Positions 1 to 8,642 of a stretch of 64,000 nucleotides of DNA are shown one piece after another. The DNA is from Anaerosomatales bacterium (lineage in GTDB: Bacteria; Actinomycetota; Coriobacteriia; Anaerosomatales; Anaerosomataceae). The notes under the pieces are model-generated. The model was not told where the DNA came from and made no database searches. It was given only the letters and a program-made list of their open reading frames with translations. How positions within the stretch are numbered: position 1 is the first letter of the stretch; each line of letters starts with the position of its first letter. The DNA lies in the NCBI GenBank assembly GCA_030019445.1, contig JASEEU010000002.1, positions 124,995 through 188,994 of the forward strand. Reading direction: 5' to 3'. Position numbers and translations under genes: made by a program.

Positions 1-965
1 TCGGCCGCCTGCGCGCCGGAGAGATGGACCGCCTGCTCGAGCTCGAGGACCGCATGCGGCAGCGCGTCATCGGTCAGGATGAGGCGGTGGCCGAGGTGGC
101 GCAGGCGATCCGCGTCTCCCGCGCGGGCACCGGGCGCCCCGACGCGCCCATCGGCTGCTTCCTGTTCCTCGGCCCCACCGGCACCGGCAAGACCGAGCTC
201 GCCAAGACGGTCACGGAGGTCCTCTTCGACGACGAGCACAAGATGGTGCGCATCGACATGAACGGCTGCATCGGCGAGTGGGCGGTGTCCCGCCTCATCG
301 GTTCGGCGCCCGGCTATGTGGACTCCGAGCGCGGCGGGGTCCTCTCGGAAGGCATCCGCCGCAACCCGTACACCGTCGTGCTGCTCGACGAGGTCGAGAA
401 GGCCGACGCCAAAGTGCACGAACTGCTCCTCACGATCATGGACGAGGGCACGCTCACCGACGGCCTCGGTCGCGTGATCGACTGCCGCAACACGGTCATC
501 ATCATGACGTCCAACGTCGGGTCGGCGCAGATCCAGGGCGCCGAGAGCGACTTCGGCTTCAAGACGCGGGGCGAGGCGGCAGAGCTCACGCAGCGCGACG
601 TGCGGACGGCCGTGCAGCGGGAGCTCGGCCGCTACTTCGCGCCGGAGTTCCTCAACCGCTTCGATGCGATCGTGTTCTTCAATCCGCTCTCGCGCGAGGT
701 GCTCCGCCTGATAGCCGAGAAGATGCTCGCGCGGCTCCCCGTGCGCGTCACCGCGACACCCGAGGCGATCGAACTGCTCGTCGACGCCGGCTACGAACCC
801 ACGCTCGGCGCCCGGCCGCTCCGTCGCGCGGTGCAGAACCTCGTGGTCAAGCCCGTGACGGACATGATCGTACGCCAGCAGATCGCCCGCGGCACGCCGG
901 TGGCGATCGACGTCGCCAAGGGCGAGCTCACGTTCACCGCCATGGCTGAGAAGGACGCGGGATAG
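1..965 (+). CDS. Clp-family AAA+ ATPase (ClpC/ClpB type), C-terminal part
   Basis: This is the C-terminal part of a Hsp100 unfoldase; the frame is open to the window edge (first full codon at base 3), so the N-terminus and first ATPase domain are missing. The second AAA+ domain is intact, with RVIGQDEAV before Walker A GPTGTGKTEL, Walker B VVLLDEVEKA, sensor region TSNVGS, arginine-finger region FLNRFD and a small C-terminal lid domain (GARPLRRAVQ). A DFGF tripeptide region sits where ClpC carries its ClpP-docking loop, which would favour a protease partner, but this is inference. The D2 pore loop reads GYVD rather than the usual GYVG. The 155-base gap downstream separates it from the cytochrome gene, so it is probably the last gene of its unit. 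ClpB versus ClpC cannot be settled without the N-terminus. Confidence 0.88.
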   Translation, partial: GRLRAGEMDRLLELEDRMRQRVIGQDEAVAEVAQAIRVSRAGTGRPDAPIGCFLFLGPTGTGKTELAKTVTEVLFDDEHKMVRIDMNGCIGEWAVSRLIGSAPGYVDSERGGVLSEGIRRNPYTVVLLDEVEKADAKVHELLLTIMDEGTLTDGLGRVIDCRNTVIIMTSNVGSAQIQGAESDFGFKTRGEAAELTQRDVRTAVQRELGRYFAPEFLNRFDAIVFFNPLSREVLRLIAEKMLARLPVRVTATPEAIELLVDAGYEPTLGARPLRRAVQNLVVKPVTDMIVRQQIARGTPVAIDVAKGELTFTAMAEKDAG

Positions 966-1010
966 CCGTACGGCCTGCCTTCGAGGTTATCCGGGGGCGA
1001 CGTCCGTCGG

Positions 1011-1040
1011 AGCAGTTTGTTCACCGCGTAACGAACTGCT
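1011..1040. promoter_or_regulatory. Inverted repeat overlapping the cytochrome promoter
   Basis: AGCAGTT (1011-1017) and AACTGCT (1034-1040) form a perfect 7-base inverted repeat with a 16-base centre. It covers most of the candidate promoter of the 16-haem cytochrome, so it could be an operator. It could also be a weak terminator of the clp gene; there is no T run after it. Confidence 0.35.
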
Positions 1041-1045
1041 ACCAT
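1017..1045 (+). promoter_or_regulatory. Candidate sigma-70 promoter of the 16-haem cytochrome gene
   Basis: TTGTTC and TACCAT are separated by exactly 17 bases. Transcription would begin near 1052, leaving a leader of about 68 bases before the TTG start at 1120. The -35 box is a weak match, which fits a regulated promoter. Confidence 0.4.
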
Positions 1046-1119
1046 CCGTGTGGACACTGAGTGGAGCCGATCTCACACCGGTCGTGGCTCCATGATCCCT
1101 TTCGGACGGGCGGGACTGG

Positions 1120-4100
1120 TTGCGAATCGTGGTCTCCCGACGGACGCGCGTCCCTGGGGTGTCGTTGGCCGTTGCGGTCGCCGCCACCCTCTTCGCCGGC
1201 GCGTCCACACTGTTCGCGGCAGGACCGGCCAGCCCTCAGGCGACCGCCATCACTTCGCTGAGCGCGCGTGTCTCGCAGGGCTCCGCGGTGCGCGTCACGT
1301 GGGTGCTCGCGGGTGCGGAGCCCGGTCTGTTCGAGCTGCACCGCTCGGCTTGGCCCATGGATCCCGGGGACGTGGACGCTTCGACGCTCGTGACCGTGGC
1401 CCCCGCCGGTACGAGAGCGCTGACGGTCGCTTCCGACGCAGCCGAGGTAGACGGCGGTTTCCAGGAGTACTACACGATACGGTGGGTCACTGGCGAAGAC
1501 TCAGGACTCTCTCGCAGCATGAGCCCGAACCCGCACGGGGCGGCGCTCGCTGATACCGTGCGCTCCTGCGAGGTGTGTCACGGAGCGCACGGGGCACCCG
1601 GCGGTGCGAGCGCTCTCGGGGCCGCGGGTACAGGGACGTGCTACGGCTGCCACGGAGCGACGGAAGGGACGCGCGCCCACGGCGCTGGGGCGACCGCCGA
1701 CGTGCAGGCTGCCTTCTACGACGAGACATCGACCCCGTTGCCTGAGGGAGGTTCTCGGCACCGGACCGCCTTCATGGTGGCGAACGGCGGTGAGTGTACG
1801 GCGTGTCATACGCCACACCGCCGACCGTACGCGGGTGTCACAGAGCCCGGCTTCCCCCGACTGCTACGGACGCGCGATTCGGGCGGCGGGGACTGGGTGT
1901 TCGGTACGGACGCCGTCCCTCTGGGCAACGAGCTCTGCTTCGGTTGTCACGGGGCCGACGACGCGCTCATGGCCGATACGGGCGGACCCGGGGCGCACGT
2001 CTCGGCAGGCGGCGATCACGAGACCGGCTACGCAGGCTCAGCGCACAGCGCGGCGAACGTGCCGGGCACGATCGGCGCCGCCACGCAGTGCCAGGTCTGT
2101 CACGACGAGCACGCGTCGCCGGTGGCCGGCCTTATCGACTACCGTGGCAGCGGGATCGCCGAGAGCGACAACGCGGAGAGCGGCCTGTGCTTCAAGTGCC
2201 ACTCGGCACAGGCGTTCAAAGGCGTGGAGGAAGATCGCGGTCCCGGCAAGCCGTACACCTGGAACGGCCGCGATGTCTGGAGCCAGTTCACCAGCACATC
2301 CAGTCATCCGTACCTGTCGAGCGGCGGGGGCTATGCGGCGAAGTCGCGCACCGAGCTCACGGTGGCATCCAAGGCCGCGTTCGACGCGCTGGAGCGGATC
2401 GATGTCTCGGTGTATCCGGGAGATGACTACGCAGGCTATCCGGACTACGCGGCGTTGCGCTACAGCTCCTCGGTGGAGCGCGACTACGCGCCGCTCGATC
2501 TCGGCTACATCAACGGCATGATCGTTGGCTACGATGCGCCCGGGTTCCAGACGTTCGACACGGGCGCCGTCAACGCGAAAGGCTTCAACCCGCCCGCCCC
2601 GGCGGCTCCCGGCTCCGGCTCCACGAGCCTTGAGATCGATGGAACCATCTACGTGACCCGCGGCGAGTCGGGAGGCACGGGGACGACCGATCGTTGGGCC
2701 TACGTGCCGCCTGCGGGGAGCGGCGATGGGGAGCTGACGACCGCATCACCCACGCCGAGCCCCGTGGGGACGGGCGCCGACAGCGACGTCGATACCGTGA
2801 ACGGCGTGGCGTTCTTCTCGGCGGGAGAAGGCAGCTCCGAGATCATGAAGTGGCGGTACGGCGTCGACACGTGGGCGGGGAGCATCCGGTTCGCGGTCGG
2901 CGGAGTGGAGACCGGACTGGGCATCGGCTCGACGATAGCCTACTCGCCGCAGGCCGACCGGCTCTTCGTGGTGAACCGCGACGGCACGTCGGGTGACGGT
3001 GTCCTGTACTACCTGGATGCCCCGTCCACTGCCTCGGGCCTTACGGACTTCGCATCGACAGGGTTGCAGGTCACGATATCGAGCGCGAGCGCAGTGCGCC
3101 ACAACCGCATGGCGCGCGTGCAGGCGAGCGGGGATGACTACCTCTACATCGTCGGGACGAGCGCCGCCAATGCGGGGCGTACGCAGTTGGTGAGCGCGCT
3201 CACCACCACGCCTGTGCTTCAGGAGGCACCCGGATTCCCGTTCACCTGGGGCTACTACCAGCTCGATGATGGGTGCGCTCTCGAGTGGGACGGGGAGGGC
3301 ACGCTCTACGCGATCCAGGGCGGTGGCCGCCCGGACCTCTCGTGGCGGGCGGTTCCTTCGGATCCGGTTGCCGACGTCGGGACCTATCGGTGGTGGAACG
3401 AGTGGGGTTACTACAACGACTGGTACTCCTATCCGGTAGGCACGTCGTTGGCGTTCGCATGGACGGATCCGGGACCGTTCCTCGGCTCCGGATACGTCGG
3501 CGAGGGTTCCATCGTCACCGGGTCCTTCGCGCCCGATGAGAGCGTCTACCGGCTCGGCGAGATCGCGTGGACCGGGAGCAGTCCCGCGGACACGAGCGTG
3601 CGATTCGACCTGCAGGGCTTCTCGGCGGGTACCTGGAGCGACATCGCGGGATACACCGACATGGCGGGTCCGGCGAACCTCCGCGACATCGACATCGAGG
3701 GATGGGACGCCTTCCGTGTCGTGACTCAGCTGTACTCGCCCATGCACAACTCAACGCCCCTGGTGTACTCGATCACGGTCACGTCCGAGTACGAGTCGTT
3801 CACGCCGGGCGGCTCCCTGACGTGCGTCAACTGCCATAACGTGCATCTGGCCGAGAAGGGAAGCGGCGTCTGGGACCTGGCCCGCGTGGCCGATCCCGAT
3901 GACACGCGCTCCGGCTTCACGGGGACCACGACCGCGTTCTGCCTGACCTGCCACGACGGGACCGCTCCTGAGGCAACGGCCGCGATGGGCGCGTTCGTTC
4001 CCTACAGCGTCTCGTTCTCCGACATGTCCGGCTACCCGGCTTTCGAGGGCTGGGATAAGACGGTCGCCGGCGCGGACTTCATGTCCTCAGCGCATGCCAC

Positions 4101-5391
4101 CACCTCGGGAGTGCGAGCGCTGTGCGAGACATGCCACGACCCGCATGGCTCGGACAACCGGAGCCTCCTTGCGTGGACGCGCCCGGCGGGCTTCGTCGCG
4201 GGCACTGCGGGCGAGCGTGACAACAGCTCATCTGCAGCCACGGGCTCCAACCTGTGCTTCCAGTGCCATGGGAACGGGGTCCTCGGTACGGCGGCGCCGG
4301 GCGCCCCCGACATCGCGACGAGCGTATCGCTAGCACGCGGGCACAATGTCGGTGACTACATCGGCCGGCACGACGACCGCGAGACGATGCCATCCGCGAC
4401 CGATCGGCACATCGAGTGTGCCGATTGCCACGATCCGCACGCGGCCCGCGCGGGGACGCATACGCTCGGCACGAGCGAGGCGGGTCCTGCGTTGCAGGGC
4501 GCCACCGGCGCTGCGCCGACCTGGAGCTCCGCGCGTTGGACGACTGCAGTGAGCTGGGAGGTCACCCGTGTGATCGGAGAAGGCGGCCTGGAGGCGTACG
4601 TCTGCATGCGGTGCCACGGCAAGACCTCGATGGGTATCCGCTTCACCGTCCCATCTGACCCCACGCTCGGAGGCAGCTCGACGTTCTCGTACTATGAGAC
4701 GGACCTGGCTCGCGAGTTCAACCCGGCCAACCAGAGCGGACACAACATCGTTGGCTCGCAGTCGGACTGGCCGAAGGAGGGTGCCGCTGACGGCCTGGCA
4801 TACTCGTGGCCGTTCCCTTCCGACGCCGCGGCGTTCCGCTCGGGTACGGGTCTCACCAAGGACAGTCGGCTGACGTGCACGGACTGTCACACGTCCGAAG
4901 CGGGCGGGGCAGTCGGACCGCACGGCTCACAGTACCCGTTCGGTCTCGTCGCCGACGGGGTCTACGATTCGTTCTCGGGAACGTACAAACGCTGGTACGA
5001 GACCCGGCTCGAGGAATGGAACGACGAGTTCCTATGCGGCCGATGTCATGTCATGGGCTCGAACAACGTTCACCGCCTGTCCGCGACGCTCCAGTACAAC
5101 AACCACCGGTACTTCACGTGCGCATCGTGCCACGTCAGCATCCCGCACGGTTGGCAGCTGCCCCGCCTGCTGCGCGAGGACGCGGTCCTCGAGCTGAGCC
5201 CGTATATCCGGAGCACGCGCCACATCATCGACCCGGACAACTCCTCCTACGTGTGGAGCGGCGACCTGGACGAGTTCTCTGCCGAGCCGCACACGCCGAC
5301 GGGCTGGCAGTCGAGCGACTGCGCCGCGTACTGTCACGTGCACAACGCTCGGCACGAGTCGCCGTGGCAGATCACTCCCTGGTCACCGTAG
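1120..5391 (+). CDS. Secreted 16-haem c-type cytochrome with central beta-rich domain
   Basis: A 1423-residue exported multihaem cytochrome c, presumably carrying electrons outside the membrane. The TTG start at 1120 gives a basic N-terminus, a hydrophobic segment (about residues 14-34) and an Ala-rich cleavage region. After a fibronectin-like stretch come six CXXCH motifs (about residues 150-361), then about 540 residues without haem sites that look beta-propeller or jelly-roll like, then nine more CXXCH motifs (from about 902) and a final CAAYCH at 1401. That makes 15 standard and one CX3CH site. Many additional His residues could be distal ligands. There is no C-terminal membrane segment or sorting signal, so it is secreted or bound through partners. 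Its end overlaps the convergent wall-binding gene by 9 bases. Electron-transfer partners are not visible in the window. Confidence 0.9.
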   Translation: MRIVVSRRTRVPGVSLAVAVAATLFAGASTLFAAGPASPQATAITSLSARVSQGSAVRVTWVLAGAEPGLFELHRSAWPMDPGDVDASTLVTVAPAGTRALTVASDAAEVDGGFQEYYTIRWVTGEDSGLSRSMSPNPHGAALADTVRSCEVCHGAHGAPGGASALGAAGTGTCYGCHGATEGTRAHGAGATADVQAAFYDETSTPLPEGGSRHRTAFMVANGGECTACHTPHRRPYAGVTEPGFPRLLRTRDSGGGDWVFGTDAVPLGNELCFGCHGADDALMADTGGPGAHVSAGGDHETGYAGSAHSAANVPGTIGAATQCQVCHDEHASPVAGLIDYRGSGIAESDNAESGLCFKCHSAQAFKGVEEDRGPGKPYTWNGRDVWSQFTSTSSHPYLSSGGGYAAKSRTELTVASKAAFDALERIDVSVYPGDDYAGYPDYAALRYSSSVERDYAPLDLGYINGMIVGYDAPGFQTFDTGAVNAKGFNPPAPAAPGSGSTSLEIDGTIYVTRGESGGTGTTDRWAYVPPAGSGDGELTTASPTPSPVGTGADSDVDTVNGVAFFSAGEGSSEIMKWRYGVDTWAGSIRFAVGGVETGLGIGSTIAYSPQADRLFVVNRDGTSGDGVLYYLDAPSTASGLTDFASTGLQVTISSASAVRHNRMARVQASGDDYLYIVGTSAANAGRTQLVSALTTTPVLQEAPGFPFTWGYYQLDDGCALEWDGEGTLYAIQGGGRPDLSWRAVPSDPVADVGTYRWWNEWGYYNDWYSYPVGTSLAFAWTDPGPFLGSGYVGEGSIVTGSFAPDESVYRLGEIAWTGSSPADTSVRFDLQGFSAGTWSDIAGYTDMAGPANLRDIDIEGWDAFRVVTQLYSPMHNSTPLVYSITVTSEYESFTPGGSLTCVNCHNVHLAEKGSGVWDLARVADPDDTRSGFTGTTTAFCLTCHDGTAPEATAAMGAFVPYSVSFSDMSGYPAFEGWDKTVAGADFMSSAHATTSGVRALCETCHDPHGSDNRSLLAWTRPAGFVAGTAGERDNSSSAATGSNLCFQCHGNGVLGTAAPGAPDIATSVSLARGHNVGDYIGRHDDRETMPSATDRHIECADCHDPHAARAGTHTLGTSEAGPALQGATGAAPTWSSARWTTAVSWEVTRVIGEGGLEAYVCMRCHGKTSMGIRFTVPSDPTLGGSSTFSYYETDLAREFNPANQSGHNIVGSQSDWPKEGAADGLAYSWPFPSDAAAFRSGTGLTKDSRLTCTDCHTSEAGGAVGPHGSQYPFGLVADGVYDSFSGTYKRWYETRLEEWNDEFLCGRCHVMGSNNVHRLSATLQYNNHRYFTCASCHVSIPHGWQLPRLLREDAVLELSPYIRSTRHIIDPDNSSYVWSGDLDEFSAEPHTPTGWQSSDCAAYCHVHNARHESPWQITPWSP

Positions 5392-8262
5392 GACATCCGC
5401 TACGCGAGCGCGCACTGCGGCGCTCACGGCCGTGGTGCCTCCGAGGAAGGCGTAGTCGTCGATCTGCCAGCGGTGCGCGATGAGCGCCCGCTCGGTGTCG
5501 CCGCTCAGGCGGCGCGGATCGGTGATGAGCACCACCGAGCCTTGCAGACCCTGCAGCACCGAGCCCGACAACGCATCGGGGAAGTTCTCACCGCTCGCGA
5601 TCGCGAGCCCGTTCCAGTGGACGTCCAGCGCTCGTGCTGCAGTCGCCCACTCGGCGATCGCTACTGCGGTCGCATAGCGGTTGACGCCCGCGTGGCGCGT
5701 CACATCCGCTGTCCCGAGCCGTGTACGCAGGGCGGTCTCGAACGCCGCCGACACGACCGTCTTGCCGCCCAGGATGTGGCCGCTCGTCACCCCGACGTCG
5801 GTCATGCACGCGCGCAGTGCGCTGTCCAGCCCGCTCCGCGGGTTCACGAGGAGCACCGGCATGGTGTGGCGTGCCGCGATCGGGGACGCGGTGAGCGCGT
5901 CGGGAAAATTCTCGCCCGTGGCGAAGAACGCCGATGCGAGGGGCGCTCCCGAGATCTGGCGTGTCCTGCGCGCGATCTCGCGCGCGGTCGCGTAGCGGTC
6001 AGCGCCCGCCACACGGTGCACGTTCGCGGTGCCGAGCTTCGCGCGGAGCGCCGAGAGGACCGCGTCGCTCACCGCTGAGCTCCCGCCGACTACGTACGCG
6101 GTGCGTGCACCCAGGCGGCCGACCTCGGTGAGCACCTCTGCCGGCAGGCTGTCGGGCGGCGTCAGCAGGATGGGGCCGCCAAGCGCCCCAGCCAGCGCCG
6201 AGGCGCCGAGCGCGTCGGGCCAGTTGTATGCCGTAGCGATCACCACTGCGGGTGCCGTGGCCGGGAACGCCGCCTTGGAGATCTCGATGGACGTCAAGAT
6301 CCGGGTGGATCCCGCGATGGGCATGAACAGCGGTGTCTTCTTGGCGAGCGCTGCATCGAGGCCTGTGATCGTCGCGTCAGGCGCAACGGGGATGTCCTGC
6401 GCGTCCGCGACGCTCGTATGGACGTCGTCGTACCACTCGGAGATGTAGACGCCGGACGGGTCGGTGAACTTCATGCGGTACGTCTCGGCTGATGCGACGA
6501 AGTCGAACAGGTACGAGCCGTCCGCGAGCGTCGCCATCGCGTTCGAGAGCCGCCACGTGCCTCCGTCGTCGAACCATAGCTGCACCTGGATGTCGGCGAG
6601 CGGTACGCCGTCCGCGTTCGTCACCGTGCCGGACATGCTGCCGACCTTGAGCATGGCGGCATCGATCCCTCCCGTGTCCGTGGCGGGGGCGACGGCCACG
6701 GTCGTGGAGTCGTCGTAGAAGCGGACGTCGTCGTAGAACGAGAACCCGTAGCCGGTGTCACCGCCCATGTAGCCGATCACGTACTCTCCGGTCTCGAGGG
6801 TGAGCGAGTAGGTGCCGTCGGCGGCGGTGAACGTGAGATCCACGAGGTCCGGCTCATCCACCGCTCCGGGCAGGTACGCGCTGACTTCGATGCCCTCGAT
6901 GGGGAGGCCGCTGATCGCGTCCCGGACGGTCCCGGACACCGTTCCTCGCGGGGCGAGCGTCGCGTCAAGATCGTCCACGACCTGGCCCGGGGACAGGGTC
7001 AGCGGGGTGGCCGAGGCACGCGTGTACGTGTCGTTCCACCATTCAGCGCCGAGCACCCCGTTCTCGTCGGAGAAGCGGAGGATGTAGGTACCCGGAGGCA
7101 GTCCGAGCCGCCACACGCCGTCGGCACCGGCGCTCCATGTCCGGTCAGGCACCCACTCCGACCCCTCGAGGCGGAACGCCTCCACCAACCCGCTGCCGAG
7201 CGGGCCAGCCGCGGCGAAGATGGTGCCCGAGAGGTGCGCGAGTTGCGTCAGCGTGGCGTCGACGCTCGCGAGCGTCTCGCCGGCGTCCAGCAGCAGCGTC
7301 GTGGCTTCGGCAGGCGTGCTGACATCATCGTAGAACTCGGGCACGTAGCGCTCGAGCCCGTCCATGAACCCCACGATGTATCCCGTCGATGTGCCGGGGA
7401 ACGTCGCGGCCGGCAGATCATAGCGACCGTCCGCGCCGGTCAGGACCCAGCCGATGATGTCGCCTTCCTCACCGCCCGGCGGGACCGGCGTGTACAGCGA
7501 GACCTCGACGTTCTGTATCGGGTCTCCCGATTCGCTCCTGACGATGCCCGAGATGGTCCCTTGCGAGAAGACCAGGTTCCCGGTCTCGCTTGCCGTGATG
7601 TCGTCGGCGAGGGTTAGCGACGGCTTGTTCCAGCCGTAGACGTCACGGTAGGCGTCGGTCGGGTACCGCGCTCTGATTCGGTAGTCTCCCGGCATCGCCT
7701 TGAACGAGAACGTGCCGGTGTCGTCCGTGTACACGTCGAAGTACGTGTCGTACCAGCCGGGATTCCGATAGCCGAGCAGCGTGACGTCCGCGTTCTGTAC
7801 CGGTGTGTCACCGCTGGCACCGTCTGCGTTCTCATAGACATGGCCGCTGATCAGGATGGCGACATCGAGCGTGACATCGCAGATCGCCGACTCAGCGATG
7901 CCGAGCGAGACCTCTGCCGCCTCGTCGTCGAACGCTTTGTCCGGCCAGTACTCGGGCGCGTACGGGCTGGCGAGCGGCGGATCGACACGCAGTATGAAGG
8001 CGCCGCCCGCTCCCAGAGAGATCGTGTAGTCGCCGTTCACATCGCTGAGCCCCTCTGCCACGTAGGACATAGGCCCGAGCGACGGCGCCGTGTACGCCAT
8101 CACGCGCACGCCGGGGACCGGTGTCGAGCCGTCGGGAGCGACCACCGTCCCGGTGATGACGGCGGGCGGTGCGGCCGCCGTGGGTGCCGGCACGGACAGC
8201 GCGAGCATGAAGCAGACGAGGACGACCGATGCCGCCCGGTGCAGACGTGACGATCCGGCCAT
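5383..8262 (-). CDS. Surface protein: carboxypeptidase-regulatory-like repeats plus cell-wall-binding repeat 2 domain
   Basis: A 959-residue exported protein. The ATG at 8262 follows a GAGAGGGGG ribosome-binding site and opens a signal peptide ending near PAPTAAA. Residues of about 35-640 hold six beta-sandwich repeats, each starting with a (I/V/L/M)SGTV-like strand followed by an aromatic motif such as EFYDDV or EWWNDT; this is the carboxypeptidase-D regulatory-like fold seen in surface adhesins. Residues of about 648-959 hold three cell-wall-binding type 2 units, recognisable by NWPDALG / NFPDALT / NFPDALS, VVGGSSAVS and DRYATA / NRYATA. The C-terminal module should tether it non-covalently to the wall. 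No catalytic domain is visible, so adhesion or scaffolding is likely. It converges on the 16-haem cytochrome gene. Confidence 0.85.
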   Translation of the reverse strand: MAGSSRLHRAASVVLVCFMLALSVPAPTAAAPPAVITGTVVAPDGSTPVPGVRVMAYTAPSLGPMSYVAEGLSDVNGDYTISLGAGGAFILRVDPPLASPYAPEYWPDKAFDDEAAEVSLGIAESAICDVTLDVAILISGHVYENADGASGDTPVQNADVTLLGYRNPGWYDTYFDVYTDDTGTFSFKAMPGDYRIRARYPTDAYRDVYGWNKPSLTLADDITASETGNLVFSQGTISGIVRSESGDPIQNVEVSLYTPVPPGGEEGDIIGWVLTGADGRYDLPAATFPGTSTGYIVGFMDGLERYVPEFYDDVSTPAEATTLLLDAGETLASVDATLTQLAHLSGTIFAAAGPLGSGLVEAFRLEGSEWVPDRTWSAGADGVWRLGLPPGTYILRFSDENGVLGAEWWNDTYTRASATPLTLSPGQVVDDLDATLAPRGTVSGTVRDAISGLPIEGIEVSAYLPGAVDEPDLVDLTFTAADGTYSLTLETGEYVIGYMGGDTGYGFSFYDDVRFYDDSTTVAVAPATDTGGIDAAMLKVGSMSGTVTNADGVPLADIQVQLWFDDGGTWRLSNAMATLADGSYLFDFVASAETYRMKFTDPSGVYISEWYDDVHTSVADAQDIPVAPDATITGLDAALAKKTPLFMPIAGSTRILTSIEISKAAFPATAPAVVIATAYNWPDALGASALAGALGGPILLTPPDSLPAEVLTEVGRLGARTAYVVGGSSAVSDAVLSALRAKLGTANVHRVAGADRYATAREIARRTRQISGAPLASAFFATGENFPDALTASPIAARHTMPVLLVNPRSGLDSALRACMTDVGVTSGHILGGKTVVSAAFETALRTRLGTADVTRHAGVNRYATAVAIAEWATAARALDVHWNGLAIASGENFPDALSGSVLQGLQGSVVLITDPRRLSGDTERALIAHRWQIDDYAFLGGTTAVSAAVRARVADVLR

Positions 8263-8362
8263 GGCGGGCCCCCTCTCAGCACCACCGCATATCGCAGTTC
8301 GTCCCCATCGAGAGAGGAGAACGAACGCCCGCTGGCGGAAGAGAGTGGAAACCGATACGGGG

Positions 8363-8530
8363 CTACGGGATCTGTATGAACGTGTCCGGCGTCCGGATCG
8401 GGTAGTAGCCCCAGCTGTGCTCACTGATGGTCTGCGCCGGCAACAGGGCCGTCGTGCTGACGGCAGCGTGCGTCGAATGGCATGTGGAGCAGCGCGACGT
8501 CCCGGCCGTGTACCCCCCGTGCGGGTTCAT
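8363..8530 (-). pseudogene. Relic of a multihaem cytochrome (single CXXCH fragment)
   Basis: A 55-codon frame from an ATG at 8530 to a TAG at 8363 contains MNPHGGYTAG followed by CSTCH and ends FIQIP. The arrangement NPHG, about ten residues, CXXCH, and a following H-rich turn copies the region before the first haem of the large cytochrome at 1120-5391 (SPNPHG before CEVCH). The similarity continues a few residues upstream of the ATG (SLSLPS), but an in-frame TAA stops it, and no ribosome-binding site precedes the ATG. I therefore read it as a remnant of a longer haem protein, though a tiny single-haem protein cannot be excluded. It lies in the 380-base gap (8263-8642); apart from the leader of the wall-binding gene I see nothing else there. 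Confidence 0.5.
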
Positions 8531-8642
8531 GCTTGGGAGGCTGAGAGAAGCAAAGGTCAGACCAGACGCACATTACCCAGCATCGATCCCGCTCCGGGGC
8601 GACTGCTCCTGCTGTGCGGTCCAAGACGGGGAGAGCGCGTCC

